Below, piece after piece: positions 43,455 through 54,000 of a DNA stretch of 64,000 bases (the first letter of the stretch is position 1; each line of letters begins with the position of its first letter). Under the pieces are notes generated by a model that did not search any database, was not told the DNA's origin, and worked only from the letters and a program-made list of their open reading frames with translations. A program made the translations under genes and the position numbers. This stretch comes from Magnetococcus sp. PR-3 (lineage in GTDB: Bacteria > Pseudomonadota > Magnetococcia > Magnetococcales > Magnetococcaceae): positions 1 to 64,000 of the forward strand of contig NZ_JBAHUQ010000009.1 of assembly GCF_036689865.1 (NCBI RefSeq). Direction: 5' to 3'.

Positions 43455-44495
43455 TTGGCTCAGGAGGTTTCGTAAACACGAGGGAAAACCATTAAAAGGG
43501 GTTGGGGATTATTAAGGGGAGGCTCTGCCTGCCCCTTAATCGGGTCCGGGCAGAGCCCGGCGGGTCCAGGGCAGAGCCTGTTGGGTCCGGGCAGCGCCGG
43601 TTGGGTCCAGGGCAGCGCCCGGTTCAGATGAATAAGCTTTTAGGGAGGTGGAAGGATCAGACACTCTCTGAACAAACCGCAGATCTGCCATGCCCGACGC
43701 ATCCATCGACACTCTCAAAGAGATCGAGGTGGTCCTGCAAACACTCCCCCTACTAATAAAAAATCTTTAAAAGAGTGTGGCACGTTTTGCTGCTGGGGTT
43801 GGCTCAGGCGGTTTCGCGCACACGAGGGAAAACCATTAAAAGGGGTTGGGGATTATTAAGGGGAGGCTCCGCCTGCCCCTTAATCGGGTCCGGGCAGCGC
43901 CCGACGGGTCCGGGCAGCGCCCGGTGGGTCCAGGGCAGCGCCCGGTTCAGATGAATAAGCTTTTTTTGGGGGGGAAGGATCAGCCACTCTCTGAACAAAC
44001 CGCAGATCTGCCATGCCCTGCGCATCCATCGACACTCTCAAAGAGATTGAGATGGTCCTGCAAACACTCCCCCTTCTATTAAAAAATCCTCAAAAGAGTG
44101 TGGCATGTTTTGCTGCTGGGATTGGCTCAGGCGGTTTCGCCCACACGAGGGAAAACCATTAAAAGGGGTTGGGGATTATTAAGGGGAGGCTCTGCCTGCC
44201 CCTTAATCGGGTCCGGGCAGCGCCCGGTGGGTCCAGGGCAGAGCCCGGCGGGTCCAGGGCAGAGCCCGGCGGGTCCAGGGCAGAGCCCGGCGGGTCCAGG
44301 GCAGAGCCCGGCGGGTCCAGGGCAGAGCCCGGCGGGTCCAGGGCAGAGCCCGGCGGGTCCAGGGCAGAGCCGGTTGGGTCCAGGGCAGAGCCGGTTGGGT
44401 CCAGGGCAGAGCCTGGTGGGTCCAGGGCAGAGCCGGTTGGGTCCAGGGCAGAGCCTGGTGGGTCCGGGGCCGCGCCGGTGGGTCCGGGAGTGCTA
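43455..44495. repeat. Threefold 0.32-0.34-kb direct repeat with 21-bp minisatellite
   Basis: Units start at 43455, 43799 and 44122, each with TTGGCTCAGG and the palindrome ATTAAGGGG/CCCCTTAAT around AGGCTCTGCCTG. In each unit the 21-bp array of GGGTCCAGGGCAGAGCCCGGC occurs: 4 copies (43542-43622), 3 copies (43886-43946) and about 13 copies (44209-44490). Period differs by exactly 21 bp (344 vs 323). The third unit breaks off at the mutL stop. Every 21-mer holds a small GGGC-N3-GCCC stem. Confidence 0.9.
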
Positions 44496-46427
44496 TTAAC
44501 GCCGTTCGAAGAGCCGTTCCAGATCTGCGAGGGAGAGACGAACATGGGTGGGGCGTCCATGGTTGCACTGCCCTGTATTGGGGGTCCGCTCCATTTCACG
44601 CAGCAGGGCATTCATCTCTTCACGGGTGAGATGGCGCCCAGAGCGTACCGAGCCATGGCAAGCCATGGTGGCCAGCACTTCATCCCGTGCTTCGGTCAGG
44701 GCTGTGGCCTCCCCCACTTTTTCCAGTTGTTCCACCACATCCCGCACCAGGGGGGCGATTTGCCCACGTGCCAGCAGGGCTGGGACCTCCCGGATGACGA
44801 AGGCATTTTCTCCAAAGGATTCCAACCCAATCCCCAATTGCGCCAGGGTTACTTGCCAAAAGGCCATGCGTTCGGCCTCTGCGGCGGTGAGTTGCAGCAC
44901 CTCTGGCATGAGCAGCATCTGTGTTTCGATTTTCTCTTTACGGTCCCAGGCACCTTTCATGCGTTCATAAACAATGCGTTCATGGGCGGCGTGTTGATCC
45001 ACCAACACCATGCCTGCTTCCGTTTGGGAGACAATATAAAGATTGTGCAACTGGGCCACCGCTTGCCCCAAGGGACCATGGTCTGGGGCGCTTTTCCCAT
45101 CAGGTGGGGCCAGTGGTGGTGCGACGGGGGATTCCAACGAGGCATAGCGGGATTGACTCTCCAGCTCCAACGCCCCTTGTTGTTGAGGCGTCCAATCGGC
45201 CCGACGTGGTGGCGTGCCCTCCTGAACTTTGGGGGGGTAATTGGTTTGCCAGGATTGGGGCTGAGAGACCGCAGAGGGCAGTTCCACGGGGGGTTGCGCG
45301 GCATGCGGTGCAAAAGGCTCATCGGCAAAAGGGTCCACCGCGGGGGGGGCCTCAAAAACGGGGGGCTGCTCTGCACTTTGAAAAGGGCTTTCACTGGGGG
45401 TATAGGCCCGAGGTCCCAAATCTTGCAGGGCACCAGTCAGCGCCCGACGGAGCAGGCCATAAACCGATTGCCCATGGCGAAAGCGCACCTCCGCTTTGGC
45501 CGGGTGTACATTAACATCCACCTCTTCAGGATCCACCTCCACAAACAGCGCTGTCAGGGGAAAGCGCTCCCGAGGCATTAAGTCACGGTAGGCTTCACGC
45601 ACCGCCGCGGTTACCACTTTATCCCGCACCCAGCGGCCATTTACAAACAGATGCATGCCTGAGCCTGAGCCACGGTTTAGGGTTGGCAACCCCACCCAAC
45701 CGGAGACCCGCATCTGTTCATCCCCACTATTAATCTCCATACAGTTGGGCACAAACTCCCCCCCCAACACCGCCCCCAACCGCTCGACATAGCTGGATTC
45801 ATCCTCAACAGGGCGATAATTTTGGGTCTCTTTACCATTAATAGAGAGCTTAAACCCCACACGGGGATAGGCGATGGCAAAGCGTTGGATGAGTTCGGTA
45901 ATGTGGTTGGCTTCCGTTCGGTCTGCTTTTAAAAACTTCAGGCGGGCGGGGGTGTTAAAAAACAGATTACGCACCGTAACCCGTGTGCCAACCGGCATGG
46001 CTACCCGTTTGAGGGGTTGGCGCTCGCCACCCAAAACGGTTAAGGCCACCCCATCGGGTTCTTCATCAATACGGGTCGCCAGCTCCAATTGGGCGACTGA
46101 TCCGACGGAGGGCAGCGCTTCACCCCTAAACCCCAAGGTGCCGATGCAAAAGAGATCCTCTGCGCTGTGGATTTTAGAGGTGGCATGGCGGGTTAAGGCC
46201 AGGGTGGCCTCCTCTTCCGACATACCGTGACCGTTATCCACCACCTGCATAAGGCGCTTACCGCCCTGCTCGGCCTTGATCTCTATTTGGCTGGCACCGG
46301 CATCGATACTGTTCTCCACCAGCTCTTTAATGACCGAGGCTGGACGCTCGACCACCTCACCAGCGGCAATCTGGTTGGCCAGGGTTTCAGGAAGCTGCTG
46401 AACACGGGGACGGGCTGAGGTCTGCAT
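44496..46427 (-). CDS. mutL: DNA mismatch repair protein MutL, endonuclease type
   Basis: The 643-residue protein has the GHL ATPase N-terminus: ELVENSIDAGAS, VVDNGHGMSEEE, TRHATSKI and GFRGEALPSVGS (about 30-105). A proline-rich linker (about 340-450) precedes the C-terminal dimerisation/endonuclease domain with DQHAAHERIVYE (DQHA-x2-E-x4-E, about 480), the nicking motif seen in MutL of organisms without MutH. The start at 46427 follows a weak site and lies 10 bp from the upstream gene's stop. A double stop TAA-TAG ends the frame, directly against the 21-bp repeat array. Length is normal. Confidence 0.95.
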   Translation of the reverse strand: MQTSARPRVQQLPETLANQIAAGEVVERPASVIKELVENSIDAGASQIEIKAEQGGKRLMQVVDNGHGMSEEEATLALTRHATSKIHSAEDLFCIGTLGFRGEALPSVGSVAQLELATRIDEEPDGVALTVLGGERQPLKRVAMPVGTRVTVRNLFFNTPARLKFLKADRTEANHITELIQRFAIAYPRVGFKLSINGKETQNYRPVEDESSYVERLGAVLGGEFVPNCMEINSGDEQMRVSGWVGLPTLNRGSGSGMHLFVNGRWVRDKVVTAAVREAYRDLMPRERFPLTALFVEVDPEEVDVNVHPAKAEVRFRHGQSVYGLLRRALTGALQDLGPRAYTPSESPFQSAEQPPVFEAPPAVDPFADEPFAPHAAQPPVELPSAVSQPQSWQTNYPPKVQEGTPPRRADWTPQQQGALELESQSRYASLESPVAPPLAPPDGKSAPDHGPLGQAVAQLHNLYIVSQTEAGMVLVDQHAAHERIVYERMKGAWDRKEKIETQMLLMPEVLQLTAAEAERMAFWQVTLAQLGIGLESFGENAFVIREVPALLARGQIAPLVRDVVEQLEKVGEATALTEARDEVLATMACHGSVRSGRHLTREEMNALLREMERTPNTGQCNHGRPTHVRLSLADLERLFERR

Positions 46428-46437
46428 GGATGAAAAC

Positions 46438-47127
46438 TCACAAAGTGGCAAAAGCACAGTAATGGGTTAACGGGCAGTGGTGACATTGGGGTTTGGCACT
46501 GCAGTGATCTTTGCTATGGCGCACAATTAGGGCATGGAACTCACCCAACACCGCCGCGTCGGCGGGTAACTGCCCATGCACCGCCTGCTGTAGGGTGTTG
46601 TAAGGCCAACGATTCTCGATCCAACCCAAGCGTTGAAACAACCGTTGGGTATAGCTATCTACAATAAACCAGGGCTGCTTGGCTTCATAACAGCATATGG
46701 AATCGGCCGTTTCTGGGCCAATACCATAAATGGTCAGCAGGGTCTCCCGCAGGCTCTCTCCCTCTATCTCAAACAGCAGCTTGGTGCAGTCTTGATAGTG
46801 AATCATAAAGAGAGCCAGCGCCCGGATGCGTTTATACTTTTGCCGAAAAAAACCGGCTGGGCGGATTAAGCTTTGAATCTGCGCCTCTGGTGCGCTGCGC
46901 AGGGCCTCGGGACTATGCAAACCAGCCCGGTGTAGCGCCTGCACGGCACCATGGGCTGCCACCCATGTGGTGTTTTGCACCAACATCGCCCCCAACATCA
47001 TCTCAAAACTGCTCTGCGCAGGCCACCAGTGTTGAGGGCCATAGTGTTGCAGCAGATGATCGTAAACAGCGGGCAGTGGCCAGCTCTGGGCACGCATCAA
47101 ACGGGATGCCTGCCCAGTATCGCTCAC
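46438..47127 (-). CDS. Endonuclease III-like HhH-GPD DNA glycosylase
   Basis: The 229-residue protein has the HhH-GPD fold: FEMMLGAMLVQNTTWVAA (N-terminal helix), GIGPETADSICCYEA (helix-hairpin-helix, about 135), catalytic FIVDSYTQRLF (Asp, about 155), and the C-terminal 4Fe-4S loop CSAKPQCHHCPLTHYC (C-x6-C-x2-C-x5-C). It removes damaged bases. It overlaps the start of the RluB-type gene by 4 bp and is followed by mutL, giving a DNA-repair pairing. Subfamily (Nth, MutY or AlkA-like) is uncertain. Confidence 0.9.
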   Translation of the reverse strand: MSDTGQASRLMRAQSWPLPAVYDHLLQHYGPQHWWPAQSSFEMMLGAMLVQNTTWVAAHGAVQALHRAGLHSPEALRSAPEAQIQSLIRPAGFFRQKYKRIRALALFMIHYQDCTKLLFEIEGESLRETLLTIYGIGPETADSICCYEAKQPWFIVDSYTQRLFQRLGWIENRWPYNTLQQAVHGQLPADAAVLGEFHALIVRHSKDHCSAKPQCHHCPLTHYCAFATL

Positions 47128-49034
47128 TTTTCAGACTCCGTATCCGCATCCCCCTCATGTTTAGGGAGCTTGGCCGCTTTTTGCAGCTTGTTCCACTCAT
47201 CCACCGTTACCGCGCGCCACTCACCACTGGGGACATCCCCCAACTCCACACCGCCATAGCCCACACGGATCAAACGGGCCACCTGCACATCGTAGTGGTT
47301 AAAGATACGCCGCACCTCACGGTTGCGTCCCTCACGCAGGGTAATGGTGTACCAGCTGTTGTTGCCGGTCTCACGCCCCCGATCCAGGGTAATCTCCAAA
47401 GGTCCGGTTGGGCCATCTTCCAGGCGCACCCCTTTTTCCCGGATCTCCTTAAGCTGTTCTTCCAGCAAAACCCCATAGGTCTTTACCCGATAAACACGGG
47501 GAACCTCGCGGGAGGGGTGCATCAAACCATGGGCGAGCTGACCATCGCTGGTTAAAATCAACAAACCTTCCGAGTTAATATCCAGCCGCCCCACGGTAAT
47601 GAGCCGTGTGCCGGGGTTTTGAATAAGGTCAAACACCGTACGGCGCTCTTGGGGATCATTGCGGGTACAGATAATACCCGTGGGTTTATTGAGAATAATG
47701 GCGGTATTACGGCTGCGCTTGGGTACGATAATCTCGCCATCCACCGCGACCCGATCTTTTTTGGCCACCTTAATACCCAGGGTTTTGACCACTTCACCAT
47801 TAATGGCCACCCGCCCTTCCTGAATCCACTGCTCCCCTTCCCGGCGGGAACACAACCCTTGCTCAGAGAGCCACTTTTGCAGACGAGGCGCCGCCCCTGT
47901 GACACGGGCACTGCCCGCCGCACGCACCCGACCGGAAGCTGGATTATTGGGGGTGTTGTAGGATGGGGTCGGCATGGGGAACTTCTTTTTGGCCGGACGC
48001 TTATTCTCTTGATCAGACTGGGACGGATCGGTCGAGGTACGCTGGCTACCCGGCGCAGAACGCGCCCCGGTACGTGGGGCTGGCCGATTAAACTCAGTGC
48101 GCCCCTCCCCACCACGACCGCCTCGATCCGAACGTCCCTCGCCACGGCTGCTTGAATAACCGGAACCGCCACGCTCGCCACCGCGACCGCCTCGATCCGA
48201 ACGACCCTCGCCGCCGCGACCGCCTCGGCTGTCCGCATAACCGGAACCACCGCGCTCACCGCCGCGACCGCCTCGGCTGTCCGAATAACCGGAACCACCG
48301 CGCTCGCCACCGCGACCGCCTCGATCCGAACGACCCTCACCGCCGCGACCGCCTCGGCTGTCCGCATAACCGGAACCACCGCGCTCACCGCCGCGACCGC
48401 CTCGATCCGAACGACCCTCGCCACCGCGACCACCTCGGCTGTCCGAATAACCGGAACCGCCACGCTCACCGCCGCGACCGCCTCGATCCGAACGACCCTC
48501 ACCGCCACGACCGCCTCGGCTGTCTGAATAACCGGAACCACTGCGCTCACCGCCACGACCGCCTCGATCTGAACGACCCTCGCCACCGCGACCGCCTCGG
48601 CTGTCCGAATAACCGGAACCACCGCGCTCGCCACCGCGACCACCTCGGCTGTCCGCATAACTGGAACCACCGCGCTCGCCGCCGCGACCACCTCGGCCAG
48701 GGCGCTCACTCTCCCCATCATCCATCACCTTGGCCGCCCGGTAAGGGCGGGCAGGACGGGAGGGACGACGGGCATCTTGGCCAGAGCCCCCCTCTTGACG
48801 GGCCGTGGACTTAGCGGGTGCTTTTCGACCACCAGCATGTTTGGCCGTCCGCGAGCCGGGCTGCCCCTTGGAGGCCGCCGGGCTGCTGGGTTTACGCTTA
48901 GACTCTGGTGAACCTTTACCCTTGTGCACCGTCGACTTTTTACGGTTGCTACGGTTGGGACCAGATTTGGTCGAGCAAGCCCCACTGCTGCAGCTACTGG
49001 TGCGCGTTTTCCGGCGGCTCTTAGCTTGACTCAT
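47124..49034 (-). CDS. RluB-type pseudouridine synthase with long RGG-repeat N-terminus
   Basis: The 636-residue protein ends in a normal RsuA/RluB-like enzyme (about 385-625): S4 domain RLQKWLSEQGLCSRREGEQWIQEGRVAINGE, catalytic GRLDINSEGLLILTSDG with the conserved Asp, and GRNREVRRIF. It should convert uridine to pseudouridine in 23S or 16S rRNA. The first 110 residues are Lys/Ser-rich. Residues about 110-310 are a tandem array of glycine/arginine blocks such as RGGRGGERGGSGYSDSRGG and EGRSDRGGRGG, 27 or 16 residues long. Such RGG boxes bind RNA and promote phase separation. Most RluB proteins lack it. Confidence 0.9.
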   Translation of the reverse strand: MSQAKSRRKTRTSSCSSGACSTKSGPNRSNRKKSTVHKGKGSPESKRKPSSPAASKGQPGSRTAKHAGGRKAPAKSTARQEGGSGQDARRPSRPARPYRAAKVMDDGESERPGRGGRGGERGGSSYADSRGGRGGERGGSGYSDSRGGRGGEGRSDRGGRGGERSGSGYSDSRGGRGGEGRSDRGGRGGERGGSGYSDSRGGRGGEGRSDRGGRGGERGGSGYADSRGGRGGEGRSDRGGRGGERGGSGYSDSRGGRGGERGGSGYADSRGGRGGEGRSDRGGRGGERGGSGYSSSRGEGRSDRGGRGGEGRTEFNRPAPRTGARSAPGSQRTSTDPSQSDQENKRPAKKKFPMPTPSYNTPNNPASGRVRAAGSARVTGAAPRLQKWLSEQGLCSRREGEQWIQEGRVAINGEVVKTLGIKVAKKDRVAVDGEIIVPKRSRNTAIILNKPTGIICTRNDPQERRTVFDLIQNPGTRLITVGRLDINSEGLLILTSDGQLAHGLMHPSREVPRVYRVKTYGVLLEEQLKEIREKGVRLEDGPTGPLEITLDRGRETGNNSWYTITLREGRNREVRRIFNHYDVQVARLIRVGYGGVELGDVPSGEWRAVTVDEWNKLQKAAKLPKHEGDADTESEK

Positions 49035-49160
49035 CGTATTTTCCTAACCACATGTACCGTAACAAAGTAGACCAACACTAAAGATCACCTTAACCAAACC
49101 GCTGGCCCCCGCGTAAGCGGTGCCGCAGCCCTGGACAAAGGGGATCCAACCCAATAGACA

Positions 49161-49198
49161 CCAAGGGTCAGTACACATAACCGAGTACTGACCCTTGG
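49161..49198. other. Perfect 14-bp hairpin between trpS and RluB-type gene
   Basis: Arms CCAAGGGTCAGTAC (49161-49174) and GTACTGACCCTTGG (49185-49198) around a 10-nt loop. It lies 58 bp past the trpS stop. No T-tract follows, so it may be a processing or transcription-pause signal. Confidence 0.55.
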
Positions 49199-49255
49199 TG
49201 GAATATGATGCTTTAAGGATAGAGGGCCAGCCGCAGACGACCAAACCTTTTTTGC

Positions 49256-50278
49256 TTAACGAAAACGGTGGGTGTCCAAAGGCAGGCCAATAGCCTCTTG
49301 CACCTTGCGCATATACACCTCGGCACGGGCACGGGCTTTTTCAGCACCTTGCGCCAACACTTCTTGAAGATAAGGCCGATCTTCAATGATCTCTTCATAC
49401 CGGGTACGGATGGGCTCAAGCACCTCAACCACCGCTTCGGCGGTCTCCACTTTAAGTTTACCATACATATTATGATCAAAGTGGCTTAACGCGTCATCCA
49501 TACTTTTGCCGGTCAGGGCGGTATAGATGTTCAACAGATTGGCCACACCGGGCTGGGCCGCTTCATCAAAGCGAATGGTGGCCTCATTATCGGTCACCGC
49601 TTTTTTGAATTTTTTAATGATGCGCTTGCTGTCATCCAACAACATCACTTTGGCCAAATCAGACTCGGCAGTTTTGGACATTTTTTTGGTGGGATCCTGC
49701 AGATCCTTCACCCGTGCCCCCCCCTTGGGGATCATCGGCTCAGGCACCACCAGGGTATCGCCATAGATGTTGTTAAAGCGCATGGCCACATCCCGCGACA
49801 GCTCCAGATGCTGCTTTTGATCCTCCCCCACCGGCACCCGCTCAGAACCATAGAGCAGAATATCTGCCGCCATCAACACCGGGTAGGTGAACAGACCGGC
49901 ATTAATGTTATTTTTATGACGTTGGGATTTGTCCTTAAACTGGGTCATACGCTCCAGTTCACCCATTTGCGTATAGGTGTTGAGCAACCAAGCCAGCTCA
50001 GAGTGGGCCGGAACATGGCTCTGCACAAAAATGGTGCTGCGCTCCGGGTCAATACCACACGCCAGATAGAGCGCCGCCAGAGAGTAGATCGCCTCGGTCA
50101 GCTCTTTGGGGTCTTGACGCACCGTCAACGCATGCAGATCCACCACACAGAAGATACACTCGTGATCCTCTTGCAGGGCAATCCACTGCCGCAGCGCCCC
50201 CAGATAGTTGCCCAGGGTCAATTGACCGGTAGGCTGCGCACCACTGAACACCACAGGACGAAGGGATGGATCAGACAC
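49256..50278 (-). CDS. trpS: Tryptophan--tRNA ligase
   Basis: The 340-residue enzyme is a class I synthetase: [17 protein letters not shown] (the HIGH-equivalent), [33 protein letters not shown] and [10 protein letters not shown] (KMSKS loop, about 195). It charges tRNA-Trp with tryptophan. The start is GTG at 50278, because AGGAG lies 8 bp upstream; an ATG at 50323 gives a non-family extension. A TrpS with this length is typical of bacteria. Confidence 0.95.
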   Translation of the reverse strand: MSDPSLRPVVFSGAQPTGQLTLGNYLGALRQWIALQEDHECIFCVVDLHALTVRQDPKELTEAIYSLAALYLACGIDPERSTIFVQSHVPAHSELAWLLNTYTQMGELERMTQFKDKSQRHKNNINAGLFTYPVLMAADILLYGSERVPVGEDQKQHLELSRDVAMRFNNIYGDTLVVPEPMIPKGGARVKDLQDPTKKMSKTAESDLAKVMLLDDSKRIIKKFKKAVTDNEATIRFDEAAQPGVANLLNIYTALTGKSMDDALSHFDHNMYGKLKVETAEAVVEVLEPIRTRYEEIIEDRPYLQEVLAQGAEKARARAEVYMRKVQEAIGLPLDTHRFR

Positions 50279-50350
50279 AAAAACTCTCCTAAACACCAAC
50301 AAAAAACCGGAGGGATGGTACACCTTAAGCGCCCAGCCTCTGGCAACAAT

Positions 50351-51022
50351 TTAGATCAAACCGGTCACACTGGCCACCGCATGGGTCACCATAGACATCA
50401 TGGGACCCAGGATCTGCCCCAGCAGACCAGAAAAAGCCAAGACCATAACAATAATGATGCCCCAGCGCTCCAACCCCGCCCAGCGCATATCCCATGGGTG
50501 GGGCAGCACCGCGACGGCAATACGCCCCCCATCCAGCGGCGGCATGGGCAGCAGATTAAACACCGCCAAGATGACATTCATCTTCAACATCGCCAGCAGC
50601 ATGAGCGCCACAGGGGTTGCGAAGAAGTCGGGCATTAACCCCGCACCATGCAGCAGCAGCGCCGCCACCACCGCCAGAACCAGGTTCATTAACGGACCCG
50701 CCAACGCCACCCAGAACATAGCCACCCGCAGAGAGCCATGGAAGTTGCGTGGGTTCACCGGTACCGGCTTAGCGCCACCAAAGGCAAAAGGTTGGCCCAT
50801 GGTCACCATGGAGAAGATTAAAATACCCACGGGAATCACAATGGTCCACATGAGATCAATATGCACCAGGGGGTTTAAGCTCAACCGCCCCATCATGGCT
50901 GCGGTATGGTCACCAAAACGGCTGGCCGCATACCCATGGGCCCACTCATGCAGGGTGATCGCTAAGAGAATACCCGGTGCCCAGATGAGTACGTTTTGAA
51001 TAATGCTATTAATATCCAGCAT
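50351..51022 (-). CDS. Site-2-protease-type M50 metalloprotease (integral membrane)
   Basis: The 223-residue protein has an HEWAHG zinc motif (about residues 25-30) in the second hydrophobic segment and the NLLPMPPLDGGR motif (about 175) of S2P/M50 enzymes. About six transmembrane helices and a loop with GGAKPVPVNPRN are visible. It cuts proteins within the membrane, usually anti-sigma factors or regulators, but no target gene is nearby. It lies 3 bp after the hybrid kinase gene, so the two may be cotranscribed. Confidence 0.88.
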   Translation of the reverse strand: MLDINSIIQNVLIWAPGILLAITLHEWAHGYAASRFGDHTAAMMGRLSLNPLVHIDLMWTIVIPVGILIFSMVTMGQPFAFGGAKPVPVNPRNFHGSLRVAMFWVALAGPLMNLVLAVVAALLLHGAGLMPDFFATPVALMLLAMLKMNVILAVFNLLPMPPLDGGRIAVAVLPHPWDMRWAGLERWGIIIVMVLAFSGLLGQILGPMMSMVTHAVASVTGLI

Positions 51023-51025
51023 GGG

Positions 51026-54000
51026 TTACATCTCTTCCTGGGGTTCAAGATCCAACAACAGACGGATCTGGGCAATCAGCTGCTCCAGATCCAAAGGCTT
51101 TTGCATAAAACGGTGATAACCGGCTAAATCCTGCGCGCCGCTCTCAACTTCATCATCGGCACTAATGGCAATGACCGGGGTGCTGCGTAGCATCGGGTCA
51201 AGCTGTAGTTGATCAAACAGATCGGGCATCTGTGCACGAAAGCCCCCCACGTTCACCAACAACAGATCCACCCCCCCCTGTAACAGTTGCATTTTAGCCA
51301 CATCCACATCACTCACCGGGTCCATACGCAGATAGTCATACCGGCGCATCAAGACCGACATCAGCTGGAGATCAACAGGGTTGTTTTCCAGATAGAGCAC
51401 CACCTTGGGTTGTGGCGCTTGGGCCGCTTCATCCAACACCTGGCTGGAGAGCTCACAGACATCCCCACTTTTGGGGAGGGTAAACCAAAAGGTACTACCC
51501 TGCCCCACCTTACTCTCCAACCCCAGGGCGCCCCCCATGGCCTCCACCAGACGGCTGACAATGGATAGACCGATGCCGGTCCCCTCAATGGTGCCATCCT
51601 CAATCAAGCGGTGGAACGGCTCAAAGATCCGGGCTTGCTGATCCTTGGGTATGCCCATACCACTATCTTGAACCTCAATCCGGGCCTTACCCAGTGCATC
51701 CAAGCGACAGGAGAGCTCCACCACCCCGCCCTCATGGTTGTACTTCACACCATTGCTGGCCAGGTTGATCAAAATCTGTTTTAAACGGGTGCGGTCGGCC
51801 AGTACATCACAACGGTCACACAGCCCTCTTTTCAAGTTATGCCGCAACCGTACCCCTTTGCGGTTGGCCATGGGGGTGACCAGGGCAATGGCCTCACGAA
51901 TCACCTCCTGCACATGCACCGGTCCAACCTTTAGACCCACCTTATTCTCTTCAATCTTGGCCAGGTCCAGAACATCGTTAATCAACTCCAGCAGGTGTCC
52001 ACCCGCCTGAATGATCTCCCGCGTACACTCCCGTTGAGACTCCGTTAACGGCTCGTTGGGGTCGGACTGCATCACCTGTGCAAAGCCCAAAATCGCATTC
52101 ATCGGCGTGCGCAGCTCATGGCTCATACTGGAGAGAAAGCGTGTTTTGGCCTCGTTGGCCCGCTCGGCGCTCTCTTTGGCCTGCTTCAGCTCAACCTCTT
52201 CCATCTTACGGGCGGTGATATCCCGCACCACCGCCACACAAAACGCCCGCTCTTCTAAGTGAAAACTGCTGGCCGAAACCCCAACCTGCAGGGTGCGGCC
52301 ATCCGCCCGGCTGGCCGACAGCTCCCGGTAGAGGCTGGCCCGGTGTGGATCCTCCCCTGCCACTGGGGCCGGGGCATCGTGCAGGGCATCGTGCAGGGCA
52401 TCTTCCAGTGGAAAGTCGGGCAATAACCACTGAATGGTAGGCTGTTCCATCTCCGCCAGGGTGTAGCCAAACATACCGGCCGCCGCCGGGTTGAGCATTT
52501 CAATGCTCCCCGAGGCCTCCATGACGACCACCCCTTCACGGGTATTATCCAAGATCGCCTGTAGCCGCTGTTCCGACGCCATATAGCGCTCTTGGGCTGC
52601 CTTTTGCGCCGTTACATCGGTCCGCACAGAGATAAACTCCCGCGGGGTACCGTCGGTATCCATAAACGGTACGATGGTGGCGGACACCCAGTAGGTGGAT
52701 CCGTTCTTACGGCGATTTTTGACCTGACCATGCCAAGTTTGACCCGCGCTGATGGTATCCCACATCTCTTTATAAAAAGAGGCGGAGTGATGATCAGACT
52801 TCAGCATACGGTGGTTTTGGCCAATGAGCTCACTGGGGGTATAACCGCTGGTCTCACAGAACTTTTGGTTCACAAAGGTAATGTTGCCGTCATGGTCGGT
52901 GACACTGACAATGGCGTGTTGGTTCAAGGCCAGCTGCAGCTGCTCCAGCTCATGCAGGGCCGAACGCATATACTCCACCCGGCCCACCGTCTGCCGCCGC
53001 TGGCGTACCCGCTCCACCACCGCACGGACCATCAACCCCGGCTGCACCGGTTTGATCAAAAAGCTCTCGCTCTCCTTGGTCTGATCCAGCAGCCGCCGCC
53101 CGGCATTGTTCTCAACCATCAGCAAAATGGGCAGTTGCGAATAGGTTTCGCTCTGTCGCACCACCGCCGCAATCTCCAAGCCGTTGGCGTCGGGCATATA
53201 CAGATCCAACAACAGGACCTCTGGCTTAAAGCGCTGAATGGCCGGTAGCAGCTCTTCGGCCTCACGAATGTAGACCACCTCCATCTCCACCATCTCTAAC
53301 AGAGACTGGTAGAACTGCCCCAGGGGTTCATTGTCATCCATAATCAGCACGCGGGCGCGCTGGGCATGGTTGTGGCGTTGATGGTGGGCAATTAATTGGC
53401 GGGCCAGTTCATCCGCCGCAATGGGTCGGGCCCGGAACGCGGTACTGCCCAGGCGCACGGCACAGAGACGGTGGTCCATATTATCGCTACCGCCCAAGAC
53501 CAGCAGCGGCATAGGCATCTGCTCTTCCTGGCACATCAAGCCGGGAATGGTCCCTTCATCCACCCGCGCAGCCATGGCTTCCAGATCCACCAACACCGCC
53601 GCTGCCGAGGATTTTAACACCTCATCACGCAGTGCTTGATAGCTGGGCATGGGCACCAGGCGGTACCCTTTGCTCTTTAAAAAACCACTTAGCTCCGCCA
53701 GCATGGTGGTGTCTTGAGAGAAAGCCAACACCGTGTGGGAGAGCACCTCCTCTTGCAAAAACAGCCCATAATCCCGCGGCAGTTCCACCGTCTCTTGATG
53801 CGCCAATTTGGCTTGGGCACTCTCACTAAGCTCCGCCAGCACCTCTCGCAGCTCCTGACGCATAGCCAGGGCGTCCTCCATAGAGATATCTTGACGGCTG
53901 AGTTTTTGCAGGAGGTTACCAGCGTCCTGAGCCAAGTCCCGCAGCGTACGGCACTCAAAGGTCGCGCAACTGCCCACCACCCCCTGCAAACGGGCATGCC

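Noticed and set aside
43542-44490. CRISPR array
   Set aside because: The 21-bp units are directly adjacent without unique spacers, and no cas gene is nearby.
44169-45581. Long open frame (about 470 codons) running through the 21-bp repeats and into the mutL antisense
   Set aside because: It arises because the 21-bp repeat keeps the reading frame and contains no stops; the second half is antisense to mutL.
47558-48814. Long open frames opposite or out of frame with the RGG-repeat gene
   Set aside because: They are Val/Ala or His/Arg-rich shadow readings of the same repeats, without start signals or family motifs.
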